DNA of 64,000 bases from Mesorhizobium sp. WSM3860 (GCF_002294995.1 NZ_NSGF01000004.1:124001-188000); one strand, 5' to 3'; shown: positions 35,488 to 44,375, counted from the stretch's first letter. Numbers and translations are program-made. Notes: generated by a model from the sequence alone, not told the origin.

Positions 35488-36581
35488 TCCTGGTACTCCT
35501 CCTCGGCGTTGGAATCGAAGACGACGCCGCCGCCGACATTGTAGACAGCCTCGCCGTCGGCAAAGAGCGAGATGGTGCGGATCGCCACTGAGAACCGCAT
35601 CGTGCCGCCGGGCGCGACCCAGCCGATGGCGCCGCAATAGACGTCGCGCGCAACGCCCTCCAGATCGTGCAGGATCTCCATGGCGCGGATTTTTGGCGCG
35701 CCGGTGATCGAGCCGCAGGGAAAGAGCGCTGCGAAGACTTGGCGAATACCGATATCCGGCAGGAGCTTCGCCCGCACCCGGCTCACCATCTGGTGCAGGG
35801 TCGGGTAGGTCTCGATGCGGAACAGCTCCGGCACTTCCAGCGTGCCGACCTCGCTGATCAGCGAGATGTCGTTGCGCAACAGGTCGACGATCATCCGGTT
35901 CTCGGCCTGGTTCTTCTCGTCGTTGCGCAGGAACGCCTTCAGCCGCGCGTCCTCGGCCTTGGTGGCGCCGCGCGGCGCCGTGCCCTTCATCGGGTGCGTC
36001 TCGATCATGCCGTCCGCGTCGATCTCGAAGAAAAGTTCGGGCGAGCGCGACAGCACGATCGGATCGCCAAACGAAATCAGCGCGCCGTATTTCACCGGCT
36101 GGCGCCCGGTCAGCGCGTCGAAGGCGGCAAGCGGATCGCCCGACCATTGCGCATGGACCGGGAAGGTCAGATTGCCCTGGTAGCAGTCGCCCTTGCGGAT
36201 ATGCTCGTGGAGGCGCGCGAAGCGGATGGCGTAGTCCTCGGCGGACCAGGATGCCCGGGCATCGAAGATCGGTCCGTTGACCGCCAGCCCGTTGCTTTGC
36301 GGCACGGCCTGTTCGAGCGGCGCGTCGAAGACGCCAAGACAGACCAGCGGCGCGCGGCGGCCCTCTGGCAGCAACGGCACCAGTTTCGGCTCGAGCAGGT
36401 AGCCTGCCTCATAGGAGAAATAGCCTGCAAGCCATTTGCCCGCGTCGGAGGCGGCCTGAGCCGCTTCCAGTGCCGGCGCGAATTCGTCCGCGGTTCGCGC
36501 CGTGATGACCTCATGCGGCCCGTCAAAGACGAGCTGGCGGCTGGTCTCGTCATTCCGGAATATTGCTGAGGGCAGGGACAT
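35436..36581 (-). CDS. pabB: Aminodeoxychorismate synthase component I
   Basis: 381 aa, shorter than E. coli PabB at the N terminus. Chorismate-binding domain with HPMKGTAPRG (catalytic lysine), NRMIVDLLRNDIS, LFPCGSITGAPKIRAMEI and YCGAIGWVAPGG. It forms 4-amino-4-deoxychorismate from chorismate and ammonia supplied by a glutaminase subunit that is not in this window. Overlaps the downstream class IV aminotransferase by 52 bp, so the two PABA steps are coupled. Confidence 0.93.
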   Translation of the reverse strand: MSLPSAIFRNDETSRQLVFDGPHEVITARTADEFAPALEAAQAASDAGKWLAGYFSYEAGYLLEPKLVPLLPEGRRAPLVCLGVFDAPLEQAVPQSNGLAVNGPIFDARASWSAEDYAIRFARLHEHIRKGDCYQGNLTFPVHAQWSGDPLAAFDALTGRQPVKYGALISFGDPIVLSRSPELFFEIDADGMIETHPMKGTAPRGATKAEDARLKAFLRNDEKNQAENRMIVDLLRNDISLISEVGTLEVPELFRIETYPTLHQMVSRVRAKLLPDIGIRQVFAALFPCGSITGAPKIRAMEILHDLEGVARDVYCGAIGWVAPGGTMRFSVAIRTISLFADGEAVYNVGGGVVFDSNAEEEYQECLLKARFATGTVPTSS

Positions 36582-36732
36582 AAGGCTCGGATGCGGTCAA
36601 CTAAGTCGATCGCTCTATATGGGGGTGGGGCGAGGCGCAATCGAGAGAACGGCGTCGGGCGGCGCAAAGGCACCTGGTCCGAGCAAAGACGGCGCCAATG
36701 GACGCCGCCTGCGCTGGGCAGGCAGAGCGAGA

Positions 36733-36933
36733 TCAGTTGTTGTTCGAGGTCCCCGCGGGGAACCGGCGAGCGAATTCGGCCTCGTCGCCCGCGGCCAGCA
36801 GTTTCGCCTGCTCGATCCATTTCTCGCGCGCGATGCGGCCGTCGAAATTGAGCACCTCCTCGATGCGCTTGACGTCGGCATCGGTCCAGGCGGCGATCTG
36901 GGCGTAGGTCGTGACGCCCTGCGCCTTGAGCAT
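36733..36933 (-). pseudogene. C-terminal half of a helix-hairpin-helix domain, orphan fragment
   Basis: 66 codons. The segment GVTTYAQIAAWTDADVKRIE and then FDGRIAREKWIEQAKLLAAG match the second half of the helix-hairpin-helix tail found on rhizobial ribosomal L21 and NuoE. The first half (the GVGPKLE-type hairpin) is absent, a stop codon directly precedes the ATG and there is no ribosome site. It lies between pepF and pabB on the same strand. Most likely a decaying domain remnant; a short real protein cannot be excluded. Confidence 0.5.
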
Positions 36934-37009
36934 TTAGCGCAAATAAAAGCGCCACAAACATGCGTTCCGGCCAAATCGTTTCTGGTCTATGCCGCCGGGC
37001 CAACACCCG

Positions 37010-38848
37010 TCATTTGTCGAGCGCCTCCAACTCGTCGATCAGCGCGCCGATCACACCCAGGCCGATCTGCCAGAAGGCAGGATCCGTGGCGTCGAGACCG
37101 AAGGGCGCCAGCAGTTCCGAATGATGCTTGGTGCCGCCGGCGCGCAGCATCTCGAAATACTTCTCTTGAAAGCCCCGCTCGGCGTTCTGGTAGACGGCAT
37201 AGAGCGAGTTGACCAGGCAGTCGCCGAAGGCATAGGCGTAGACGTAGAAGGGCGAGTGGATGAAGTGCGGGATGTAGGTCCAGAAGACCTCGTAGCCATC
37301 GCGCAACTTGATCGCCGGCCCCAGGCTCTCAGCCTGAACCTCGAGCCAGAACTGGCCCAGCCTGTCCGAGGTCAGCTCGCCGTTGCGGCGCTCGGCATGC
37401 ACCTTGCGCTCGAACTCGTAGAAGGCGATCTGGCGCACGACGGTGTTGATCATGTCCTCGACCTTCTGGGCGAGCATGGCCTTGCGCTCGCGCTTGTCGG
37501 AGGTCTGGTCGAGCAGCGAGCGGAAGGTCAGCATCTCTCCGAAGACGGAGGCAGTCTCGGCCAGCGTCAGCGGGGTGGACGCCATCAGCGCGCCCTGGCC
37601 GGCGGCCAGCACCTGGTGAACGCCGTGCCCCAGCTCATGCGCCAGCGTCATCACGTCGCGCGGCTTGCCCATGTAGTTGAGGAGCACGTAGGGATGCGCC
37701 GAAGGCACAGTCGGGTGGGCGAAGGCGCCGGGCGATTTGCCCGGCCTTACCGGTGCATCGATCCATTTGCGGTCGAAGAAGGTCCGCGCGATTTCCGCCA
37801 TCTCCGGCGAGAAACGCTGATAGGCTGACAGCACCGTGTCCCTGGCGTCGTCCCAGCGGATCACCGACTGCGGGGTCTCGGGCAGCGGCGCGTTGCGATC
37901 CCAGTGGTTCATGACTTCCATGCCGAGCCAGCGCGCCTTCATCTGATAGTAGCGGTGCGACAGGCGCGGATAGGCTTCGCGCACGGCCGCGGCCAAAGCA
38001 TCGACCACGCCGCGTTCGACGCGGTTGGCGAGATGGCGTGAATCGGCGATGTCCTCGAAGCCGCGCCAGCGGTCGGAGATCTCCTTGTCCTTGGCGAGCG
38101 TGTTGGTGATGAGCGTGAAGGTGCGCAGGTTCTTGCGGAAGGTCGCGGCGAGCGCCTCGGAGGCGCGGCGGCGCACTTCGCCATCCGCATCCTGCAGCCG
38201 GTTGAGCGCCGGCTCCAGCGTCAGCTCCTCGCCGTCGACGTCGAAACGCAGGTCGGTCATCGTCTCGTCGAACAGCCGGTTCCAGGCGCCCCGTCCGGTG
38301 ACCGACTTCTCATGGAACAACTGCTCGACCCGATCCTCGAGCTGGTACGGCTTGTCCTTCCTGAGGTCGAGCACCCAGGGACGGTAATGAGCGAAGGCCG
38401 GGTCGGCGGCGAGTGCTGCTTCGATCACCGCGTCGTCGATCAGGTTGAGCTCCAGCGCGAAGAACAAAAGATGCGCGCTGGCATCCGTCATCTTCTCCTG
38501 AACGTCGCCATAGAGCTTGGCGCGCTGCGGATCGGCGGTGTTGCCGGAATAGACAAGCCCGGCATAGGAGATGATGCGGCCGATCAGTTCCTCCAGCGCC
38601 TCGTAGGCCTTCAGCGCCTCGCCGAGCCGGCCGGCGGCGCCACGCTCGGCTTCGGCGGCCAACGTGCCCTTCCAGCGGACCTCGAAGGCAATGGCGTCGG
38701 TTGCCGCCCAGGCGATGTCGCGCTTCAGTTCCGGCGCTTCCATGCCGGAATAGAGATCGGCGAGATTCCACTCCGGCAGCTCGCCGAGCTCCGCCGCGGC
38801 CTGGCCAGATGCCGTCGCCGCAAGCCGCTGACCAAACATCATGCGCAT
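37010..38848 (-). CDS. pepF: Oligoendopeptidase F family (M3) metallopeptidase
   Basis: 612 aa. The zinc motif HELGHGVH is followed by the distal glutamate region (SVFGEMLTF), as in M3B peptidases, and the C-terminal IPHFIHSPFYVYAYAFGDCLV is a PepF signature. It cuts short peptides of roughly 7-17 residues in the cytoplasm. Start MRMMFGQR with AAGG eight bases upstream; 15 more upstream codons are open. Divergent from the sigma54 regulator. Confidence 0.93.
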   Translation of the reverse strand: MRMMFGQRLAATASGQAAAELGELPEWNLADLYSGMEAPELKRDIAWAATDAIAFEVRWKGTLAAEAERGAAGRLGEALKAYEALEELIGRIISYAGLVYSGNTADPQRAKLYGDVQEKMTDASAHLLFFALELNLIDDAVIEAALAADPAFAHYRPWVLDLRKDKPYQLEDRVEQLFHEKSVTGRGAWNRLFDETMTDLRFDVDGEELTLEPALNRLQDADGEVRRRASEALAATFRKNLRTFTLITNTLAKDKEISDRWRGFEDIADSRHLANRVERGVVDALAAAVREAYPRLSHRYYQMKARWLGMEVMNHWDRNAPLPETPQSVIRWDDARDTVLSAYQRFSPEMAEIARTFFDRKWIDAPVRPGKSPGAFAHPTVPSAHPYVLLNYMGKPRDVMTLAHELGHGVHQVLAAGQGALMASTPLTLAETASVFGEMLTFRSLLDQTSDKRERKAMLAQKVEDMINTVVRQIAFYEFERKVHAERRNGELTSDRLGQFWLEVQAESLGPAIKLRDGYEVFWTYIPHFIHSPFYVYAYAFGDCLVNSLYAVYQNAERGFQEKYFEMLRAGGTKHHSELLAPFGLDATDPAFWQIGLGVIGALIDELEALDK

Positions 38849-38992
38849 CGACAATACCTTCTTTGAATCAACGGGAAAGGAGAAGCCGGTCAAATCCTAA
38901 GGATTTCGTTCACCGGGTTTTTTGAAACCTTATTTAGAACCCTGTGCCAAGATGATCCATGGGGATTTATCGGGCGGATAATTCAAACAGTC

Positions 38993-40534
38993 ATGACAGG
39001 TTCCGTACTCATAGTCGATGACGATCCCGTGCAGCGCAGGCTGCTCGAGGCGGCGGTGACGAAATTCGGCCACAGCGCCATCGTCACCGAGGGCGGCGAG
39101 GCGGGCCTCGATGTGCTCGACGGACCGAACGCGCGCGATGTGTCGGTCGTCATCCTCGACCTGGTCATGCCCGGTCTCGACGGCATCGGCGTGCTGAAGG
39201 CGATGCGCGAGCGCGCCATCAATCTCCCGGTCATCGTGCAGACCGCGCAGGGCGGCATCGAAACCGTTGTCTCGGCCATGCGCCACGGCGCTTTCGATTT
39301 CGTCGTCAAGCCGGCCTCGCCCGACCGGCTGCAGACCTCGATTTCCAATGCTTTGAAGGTCGAAGCGGTCGAGGACGAGGTGAAGCGCTCGTCGCGGCGT
39401 CGCGGCGGCCATCTCACCTTCAAGGACTTGATCACCCGCAGCCCGGCGATGGACCGGGTGATCCGGCTCGGCCAGAAGGCGGCAGCCTCCAACATCCCGA
39501 TCCTCATCGAGGGCGAATCGGGCGTGGGCAAGGAGTTGGTGGCGCGCGCCATCCAGGGCAGCGGCGACCGCCGCTCGAAACCCTTCGTCACCGTCAATTG
39601 CGGCGCCATCCCGGACAATCTGGTCGAATCGATCCTGTTCGGCCATGAGAAGGGGTCCTTCACCGGCGCCACGGACAAGCACACCGGCAAATTCGTTGAG
39701 GCGCATTCGGGCACGCTGTTCCTGGACGAGATCGGCGACCTGCCGCTCGACGTCCAGGTCAAGCTGCTGCGCGCGGTGCAGGAGGGCGAGGTCGACCCGG
39801 TCGGCGGCCGTTCGACGGTCAAGGTCGACATCCGGCTGATCTCGGCGACGCACCGCAACCTTTTGCAGCAGGTCAAGGACGGCAAATTCCGCGAGGACCT
39901 GTTTTATCGCCTGAACGTCTATCCGATCTTCGTGCCGCCGCTGCGCGACCGGCGCGAGGATATCCCCCATCTGGTCAGGCACTTCATGGCGAAGGTGGCT
40001 CCGGCCGATCCGCGTCATCGTCTCACCGGCATATCGGCCAAGGCCCTGGCGATGCTGCAGGCCTATGATTGGCCGGGCAACATCCGCCAGCTGGAAAATG
40101 CGGTGTTCAGGGCGTCGGTGCTCGCCGAAGGCGAATTGCTGACCGAAGAGGAATTCCCGCAAATCCGCGCGCAGGTCGAAGGCACGGTGAAGCTGGATGC
40201 CGAGCCGGAGTCCGCCGTGGCATCGGTTGCGCATGAGCCGCAGCCGGGCGATCAGGCCGTCTCCAATGGAGCGGCGGCAGGCTCGCACGAGGCTGAGGCG
40301 CCGGCGCGGCTGCAGCCGCGATTCGGCACGCTGAGGGCCTTGGACGAGCGCGGCAATGTTCGGGCGCTGGCCGATGTCGAGCTCGAGATGATCAAGCTTG
40401 CGATCGACCATTATAACGGCCAGATGAGCGAGGTGGCGCGTCGCCTCGGCATCGGACGCTCGACGCTCTATCGCAAGTTGAAGGAATATGGCATTGAGCC
40501 CGAAGCGGGTCGTCTCGACCGGCTTGCCTCCTGA
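38993..40534 (+). CDS. Sigma54-dependent response regulator (NtrC family)
   Basis: 513 aa. Receiver domain with phospho-acceptor Asp56 and Lys106; AAA+ domain with Walker A GESGVGKE (173-180), sigma54-contact loop GSFTGA (221-226) in place of the usual GAFTGA, and Walker B TLFLDEIGD (241-249). A linker of about 65 low-complexity residues (about 395-460) leads to a Fis-type helix-turn-helix (MSEVARRLGIGRSTLYRKL). No histidine kinase gene is adjacent, so it is an orphan regulator whose partner and targets are unknown. Ala-to-Ser in the loop is tolerated in some family members. Confidence 0.93.
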   Translation: MTGSVLIVDDDPVQRRLLEAAVTKFGHSAIVTEGGEAGLDVLDGPNARDVSVVILDLVMPGLDGIGVLKAMRERAINLPVIVQTAQGGIETVVSAMRHGAFDFVVKPASPDRLQTSISNALKVEAVEDEVKRSSRRRGGHLTFKDLITRSPAMDRVIRLGQKAAASNIPILIEGESGVGKELVARAIQGSGDRRSKPFVTVNCGAIPDNLVESILFGHEKGSFTGATDKHTGKFVEAHSGTLFLDEIGDLPLDVQVKLLRAVQEGEVDPVGGRSTVKVDIRLISATHRNLLQQVKDGKFREDLFYRLNVYPIFVPPLRDRREDIPHLVRHFMAKVAPADPRHRLTGISAKALAMLQAYDWPGNIRQLENAVFRASVLAEGELLTEEEFPQIRAQVEGTVKLDAEPESAVASVAHEPQPGDQAVSNGAAAGSHEAEAPARLQPRFGTLRALDERGNVRALADVELEMIKLAIDHYNGQMSEVARRLGIGRSTLYRKLKEYGIEPEAGRLDRLAS

Positions 40535-40911
40535 GACCCAACGCCCCGGCCCGGCCTGGCTTAAGACTTGAGTCAAATCGTCGCTTATCGGTGGGGAGGG
40601 CGCTGTTTTTCAGCAGCTTGCCTGTCAGCAATCACGCATTTAAGGCAAGCGGTAACAGATCGTGTCTCGATCCGGGGCGAATACTCGATCTAAACCAGCA
40701 ATTTACCACGAAACACGGTGCACTATTTTGACTGGATATCGCCACGGTGTTACCGCATTTCGGCTTCAATAAGCGATGATTAACCATTAGGATCGATATT
40801 CGGATGTGAGAACCACGCATCCGTTTGGGCAAATCCGGGGACAAACGGCAGCCTGCAAGGCCTTTTGATTTGAACCAAGTCGAACGACACACGAACGGGC
40901 GGCATTTTCAC
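40535..40911. other. Intergenic region between the sigma54 regulator and the DUF882 gene
   Basis: About 377 bases, AT-richer than its surroundings, without a credible gene. It contains TTAACCAT at 40780-40787 and ACGGTG twice (near 40711 and 40745). It presumably carries the promoter of the DUF882 gene. Confidence 0.55.
40780..40787 (+). promoter_or_regulatory. Possible CtrA half-site upstream of the DUF882 peptidase
   Basis: TTAACCAT, 125 nt upstream of the start codon. A third occurrence of this 8-mer in the window; no second TTAA at canonical spacing. Confidence 0.28.
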
Positions 40912-42750
40912 ATGAGCGTCTGGCCAAGGTGGCTGACGTTTGTGATTTTGGCCGTCGGGTTCCTCTCGGCAGCCGCCTCCGGCGCGAAAGCCGAAGTCCG
41001 TTCGCTGAAGCTCTATCACCTGCACACACACGAAAAGGCCGAGATCGTCTACAAGCGCAATGGCCGCTACGTTCCCGAAGGCCTGCGCAAGATCAACATC
41101 ATCCTGCGCGACTGGCGCCGCAACGAGCCGACCAAGATGGATCCGCGGCTGCTCGATCTGGTGTGGGAAGCCTACCGGCAAAGCGGAGCGACCGACTACA
41201 TCCAGGTCGTCTGCGGCTATCGCTCGCCATCTACCAATTCGATGCTGCGCAGCCGCAGCCGCGGTGTCGCCGAGAAAAGCCAGCACATGCTCGGCAAGGC
41301 GATGGACTTCTACATCCCCGGCGTGCCGCTGAAGAAGCTGCGCAACATCGGCCTCAAGATGCAGGGCGGCGGCGTCGGCTACTATCCGAATTCCGGTTCT
41401 CCGTTCGTCCACATGGACGTCGGCAATGTCCGTCACTGGCCCGGCATCAGCCGCCAGGAGCTGGTCAGCCTTTTCCCGAACGGCAAGACGTTGCACGTGC
41501 CGAGCGACGGCCGGCCGCTGCCTGGCTACGAGCAGGCTCTGGCCGCCTACAAGGGGCGCAAGGGCGCCGGCACCCCCAATATCGAGCTGGCCAGCGCCGG
41601 CGGCTCGACAAAGCGGTCCGGCGGACTGTTTGCGGCCTGGTTCGGCGGCGGCGATGACGAGGCCGACGACAGCGCCGATGTCGCCAGTGCCCAACCCGCG
41701 CCCCCGCCGAAAGCTGTGAAGCAGGTGGCGGCTGCCAAGAGCGGCAACAGCGGCAGCCTGCCGGGCATCGCGATCGTCTCGCCGCAGGATGCCAAACGCG
41801 CCAACATCCCGCAGATCGCCGATGACAGCTCGGACGATTCGCAACCGCAGCAGGACACGCCCGAAACCATCATCGCCGCGCTGCCGCCGAAGGAGGTTCC
41901 TCTGCCCGCCTTCGCGCCGAGGCCCAAGGCCGATGTCGGCCAGGAAACGGCTCAAAACGTGCCGTTCGCGGTGGCGGACGCCTCGGCCACGGCCGAGCAG
42001 GCGGTGGCGACGTCGCATGCTCCGGCCAATGTACCGTTCGGCATGGCCGCCGGCACGGCGCAGGCCGCAGCCGCACAGGTAGCGGTCAACAATGTTCCGC
42101 TGCCGACCCGGCGGCCCGATCTACCGAGGGAACTTGCGCCCAAGGACAAGAGCGTGCTTCTGGCGCTGGCGGAAACCGCCTCGCAGGACAAGAGCGCGAC
42201 CGACGCCTTCTCGGTGCTGCCGAGCGCGCGGCCCGACACGGGCAAACCGGATGAAATCAAAGCGGTGCTCGAGCAGGCCAGCGCAACCACCGTGGCCGGC
42301 TCGAGTGGGGCCGAATACGAGGTCGCTTCGCTGACTGCGCCGGAGCCACGCTCGGCATTCAACGATCCGTCGGGACTCGATGCGGCTTCGCCGCGTCAAG
42401 CCATTGCCGCTCGCCCCGCCGGCACCGACCCGGCGCAGGCGATCGGCGCCGGCGTAAAGACGACGCGCAAGGAGGCCAGGGCCTCCGCCAACGACCTGAA
42501 GCCCGGCCCGAAGGCGATGGTGGTGGCAACGCCGCCGCAGGCAGCGCGCTGGGCGCTGGGCAGCGGCGACAACATCGCCACCGTTTCCGATCCGACGACG
42601 GCACCGCGCTATGCCTATAACATCGTGCACTCGCCGCCGAGCGAGGTCTACACGGCCGGCTTCCAAACGGACGGGCAATTGCCGGACCCCAGCCGGTTCA
42701 CCGGCAACGCGGTGAAGTTCCTTTCGGTCGCCCGCTTCCAGACGAAATAA
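40912..42750 (+). CDS. DUF882 / YcbK-family zinc peptidase with long low-complexity tail
   Basis: 612 aa. Signal peptide 1-27 (LTFVILAVGFLSAAASGAKAE). The M15-like DUF882 domain (about 28-190) keeps the metal ligands in EKSQHMLGKAMDFYI and FVHMDVGNVRHW and the CGYRSP motif. The remaining 400 residues are Ala/Pro/Ser-rich with recurring VPLP/VPFG-type patches, likely disordered. Family members trim murein cross-links or stem peptides in the periplasm. The start used lacks a strong ribosome site; 29 more codons upstream are open. Confidence 0.85.
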   Translation: MSVWPRWLTFVILAVGFLSAAASGAKAEVRSLKLYHLHTHEKAEIVYKRNGRYVPEGLRKINIILRDWRRNEPTKMDPRLLDLVWEAYRQSGATDYIQVVCGYRSPSTNSMLRSRSRGVAEKSQHMLGKAMDFYIPGVPLKKLRNIGLKMQGGGVGYYPNSGSPFVHMDVGNVRHWPGISRQELVSLFPNGKTLHVPSDGRPLPGYEQALAAYKGRKGAGTPNIELASAGGSTKRSGGLFAAWFGGGDDEADDSADVASAQPAPPPKAVKQVAAAKSGNSGSLPGIAIVSPQDAKRANIPQIADDSSDDSQPQQDTPETIIAALPPKEVPLPAFAPRPKADVGQETAQNVPFAVADASATAEQAVATSHAPANVPFGMAAGTAQAAAAQVAVNNVPLPTRRPDLPRELAPKDKSVLLALAETASQDKSATDAFSVLPSARPDTGKPDEIKAVLEQASATTVAGSSGAEYEVASLTAPEPRSAFNDPSGLDAASPRQAIAARPAGTDPAQAIGAGVKTTRKEARASANDLKPGPKAMVVATPPQAARWALGSGDNIATVSDPTTAPRYAYNIVHSPPSEVYTAGFQTDGQLPDPSRFTGNAVKFLSVARFQTK

Positions 42751-42833
42751 CGAGCCCGCCAGTGCCGCAACAGCCGCGTTGAACAACCGCGCGGTTTTTG
42801 CCTCCTATTTGAGCTTGCCTTCACTGCCCGATC

Positions 42834-42907
42834 TCCCGCTTCGTCTAATGGTAGGACAGCGCCCTTTGAAGGCATGAATCGTGGTTCGAATCCATGAGCG
42901 GGAACCA
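42834..42907 (+). tRNA. tRNA-Gln (TTG anticodon)
   Basis: Acceptor TCCCGCT/AGCGGGA, D arm GTCT-AATGGTA-GGAC, anticodon loop CTTTGAA giving TTG (reads CAA), T arm CGTGG-TTCGAAT-CCATG, encoded CCA. The anticodon stem GCGCC/GGCAT has one C-A mismatch and a G-T pair, so it is weaker than usual. All other conserved positions are present. Confidence 0.9.
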
Positions 42908-43030
42908 GCTGGCGGCGGCGGTTTCCGGCCGGCGCCGGCATGCCATCACGCAAGCTTAAACTTCTCGTGAGACCGGAACGGCGCGCGCTTTTTCGGGTTA
43001 GAGTACGTTCGTTCCAAACTGGGGATATTC

Positions 43031-43207
43031 ATGAAGAAGATTCTATTGGCGTCAGTTCTCGCTCTTGCGGCGGCATCGGCTGCCGTGGCTCCGACGCAGG
43101 CCGAAACCGTTATCGTCAAGACCGGCAAGCATCACTGCAGGACCAAGGTGGTGACGCATTGGGTTCACCACCGCAAGGTCGTCGAGAAGGTCAAGGTCTG
43201 CCACTGA
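43031..43207 (+). CDS. Small secreted basic peptide, unknown function
   Basis: 58 aa. A clear signal peptide (MKKILLASVLALAAASAAVA, cut near TQA-E) leaves a mature peptide of about 34 residues rich in Lys, His and Val with two cysteines (KHHCRTKV ... KVKVCH). ATG is preceded by GGGGAT. A perfect terminator follows 19 nt after the stop, so it is an independent transcription unit. The spaced histidines and cysteines suggest metal binding or a disulfide hairpin. No known family recognised. Confidence 0.8.
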   Translation: MKKILLASVLALAAASAAVAPTQAETVIVKTGKHHCRTKVVTHWVHHRKVVEKVKVCH

Positions 43208-43226
43208 TCGCATTCCAAGTCCCTTG

Positions 43227-43255
43227 CCCGGCCAGCATATGCTGGCCGGGTTTTT
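43227..43255 (+). terminator. Rho-independent terminator of the small secreted peptide gene
   Basis: 24-base perfect palindrome (arms CCCGGCCAGCAT / ATGCTGGCCGGG) followed by five T's. A terminator this strong marks the upstream small gene as a real unit. Confidence 0.93.
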
Positions 43256-43272
43256 GTGTCGCCTAAGGCGGT

Positions 43273-44178
43273 TTAGTCGACCTCTAGCGCGGGCGCTTCG
43301 CCCATCGCCAGAAGCCGCGCGGCGTCACGCGCCGGGGGCAAGCCGAACTGGCGCGCATATTCCCGGCTGAACTGGGAAGCGCTTTCGTAACCGACGGCAA
43401 ACGCGACACGCGCGGCGTTGCCCGGCTGTGCGATCAGCAGATGGCGGGCTTCCAGCAGACGGACCTGCTTCTGATACTGGATCGGGCTCATGGCCGTAGC
43501 CGCCTTGAAGTGGCGATGGAACGCGGCGTTGCTCATATGGGCGAGCGCGGCTAACCCCTTGACGTCGATCGGCTCGTTGTAGTGCGCGCGTATCCACTGG
43601 GTGGCGCGGCGAATCTGCGACAGGCGTCCGTCGGCGCGCGCGAGCTGGCGCAGCTTTTCGCCCTGCGGGCCTTGCAGCAGGCGAAACGCGATCTCCCGCT
43701 CGAGCATCGGAGCGAGCACGGGAATCTCGGCCGGCCTGTCGAGTAGCCGCAGCATCCGGCGCCATGCATCGAGCAAGGCGTCATCGGCGGGATAGGTGAC
43801 AAAGCCGTCGGCGCCGGCGGCCGGCCTGTGGTCGATCAGCAATGTGGCGACCACCTCGATGTCGAGAGCGAAGGCGATGGCCATGTATGGGAGGGCGGCG
43901 CTCGCCTCGATCAACTGGCTGGTGGCGGGCGTCTCGACCGCATAGACGAAGCAGCTGCCGGCGCTGTAGCGAAGCGTGCGGTCGCCGATCAGCACCGATT
44001 TCGTGCCCTGCAGCACGAACAAGGCCGTCGGCTGACAAAGCTCAGGCAGCGGCGGTGTCGGAACCTCGCTGCGGCCGATCGTGACGCGCGGCACAGCCGT
44101 CCTCGTCCGCCGTCCACGCGCATGGCGGCCGGCGATGGCGATCAATTCCTGAAGCGCTTCGTTCATCGGGTTCAGCAT
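43273..44178 (-). CDS. AraC family transcriptional regulator
   Basis: 301 aa. N-terminal AraC_N cupin-like sensor (about 20-180; LPELCQPTALFVLQGTKSVLIG) and two helix-turn-helix motifs at the C terminus (IDVKGLAALAHMSNAAFHRHFK; AARVAFAVGYESASQFSREYARQFG). I start at MLNPMNEAL; the longer frame would translate through the tandem repeats at 44207-44289, which look like regulatory DNA. Divergent from an SDR gene, its likely target. Confidence 0.9.
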   Translation of the reverse strand: MLNPMNEALQELIAIAGRHARGRRTRTAVPRVTIGRSEVPTPPLPELCQPTALFVLQGTKSVLIGDRTLRYSAGSCFVYAVETPATSQLIEASAALPYMAIAFALDIEVVATLLIDHRPAAGADGFVTYPADDALLDAWRRMLRLLDRPAEIPVLAPMLEREIAFRLLQGPQGEKLRQLARADGRLSQIRRATQWIRAHYNEPIDVKGLAALAHMSNAAFHRHFKAATAMSPIQYQKQVRLLEARHLLIAQPGNAARVAFAVGYESASQFSREYARQFGLPPARDAARLLAMGEAPALEVD

Positions 44179-44206
44179 TGCCGATCCGCGCGGGTCGCGC
44201 AACGAT

Positions 44207-44289
44207 GTGCAAGCGCGCACCGCGACGCGCAGGCGCGCACTTGGTGACGCGCAGGTGCGCACTTGGTGACGCGCAAGCGCGCACCTGAG
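44207..44289. repeat. Tandem 22-bp direct repeats in the AraC/SDR intergenic region
   Basis: Two complete units, GCGCAGG(C/T)GCGCACTTGGTGAC at 44227-44248 and 44249-44270, flanked by a diverged unit before (GCAAGCGCGCACCGCGAC) and a partial one after (GCGCAAGCGCGCACCTGAG). The 22-bp period is two helical turns, as for arrayed AraC-type binding sites. They lie 30-110 nt upstream of the AraC gene and 80-170 nt before the SDR gene. Confidence 0.75.
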
Positions 44290-44375
44290 AGGATTAGGCA
44301 AGAGCTTGAGAGCTTTCGGCGCGCGAAACCGACCGGCTCACGTCATTTCCAGGTCATCGAAAAGGAGACATGGAC

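Noticed and set aside
38930..40576. 548-codon open frame antisense to the sigma54 regulator
   Set aside because: Shadow of a well-defined response regulator; no motif and no ribosome site.
44207..44289. CRISPR-like array
   Set aside because: The units are contiguous without spacers and only two are complete; no cas genes anywhere in the window.
43273..44301. Longer AraC protein starting at 44301
   Set aside because: The added N terminus would be encoded by the tandem 22-bp repeats; the family-like sequence begins at MLNPMNEAL.
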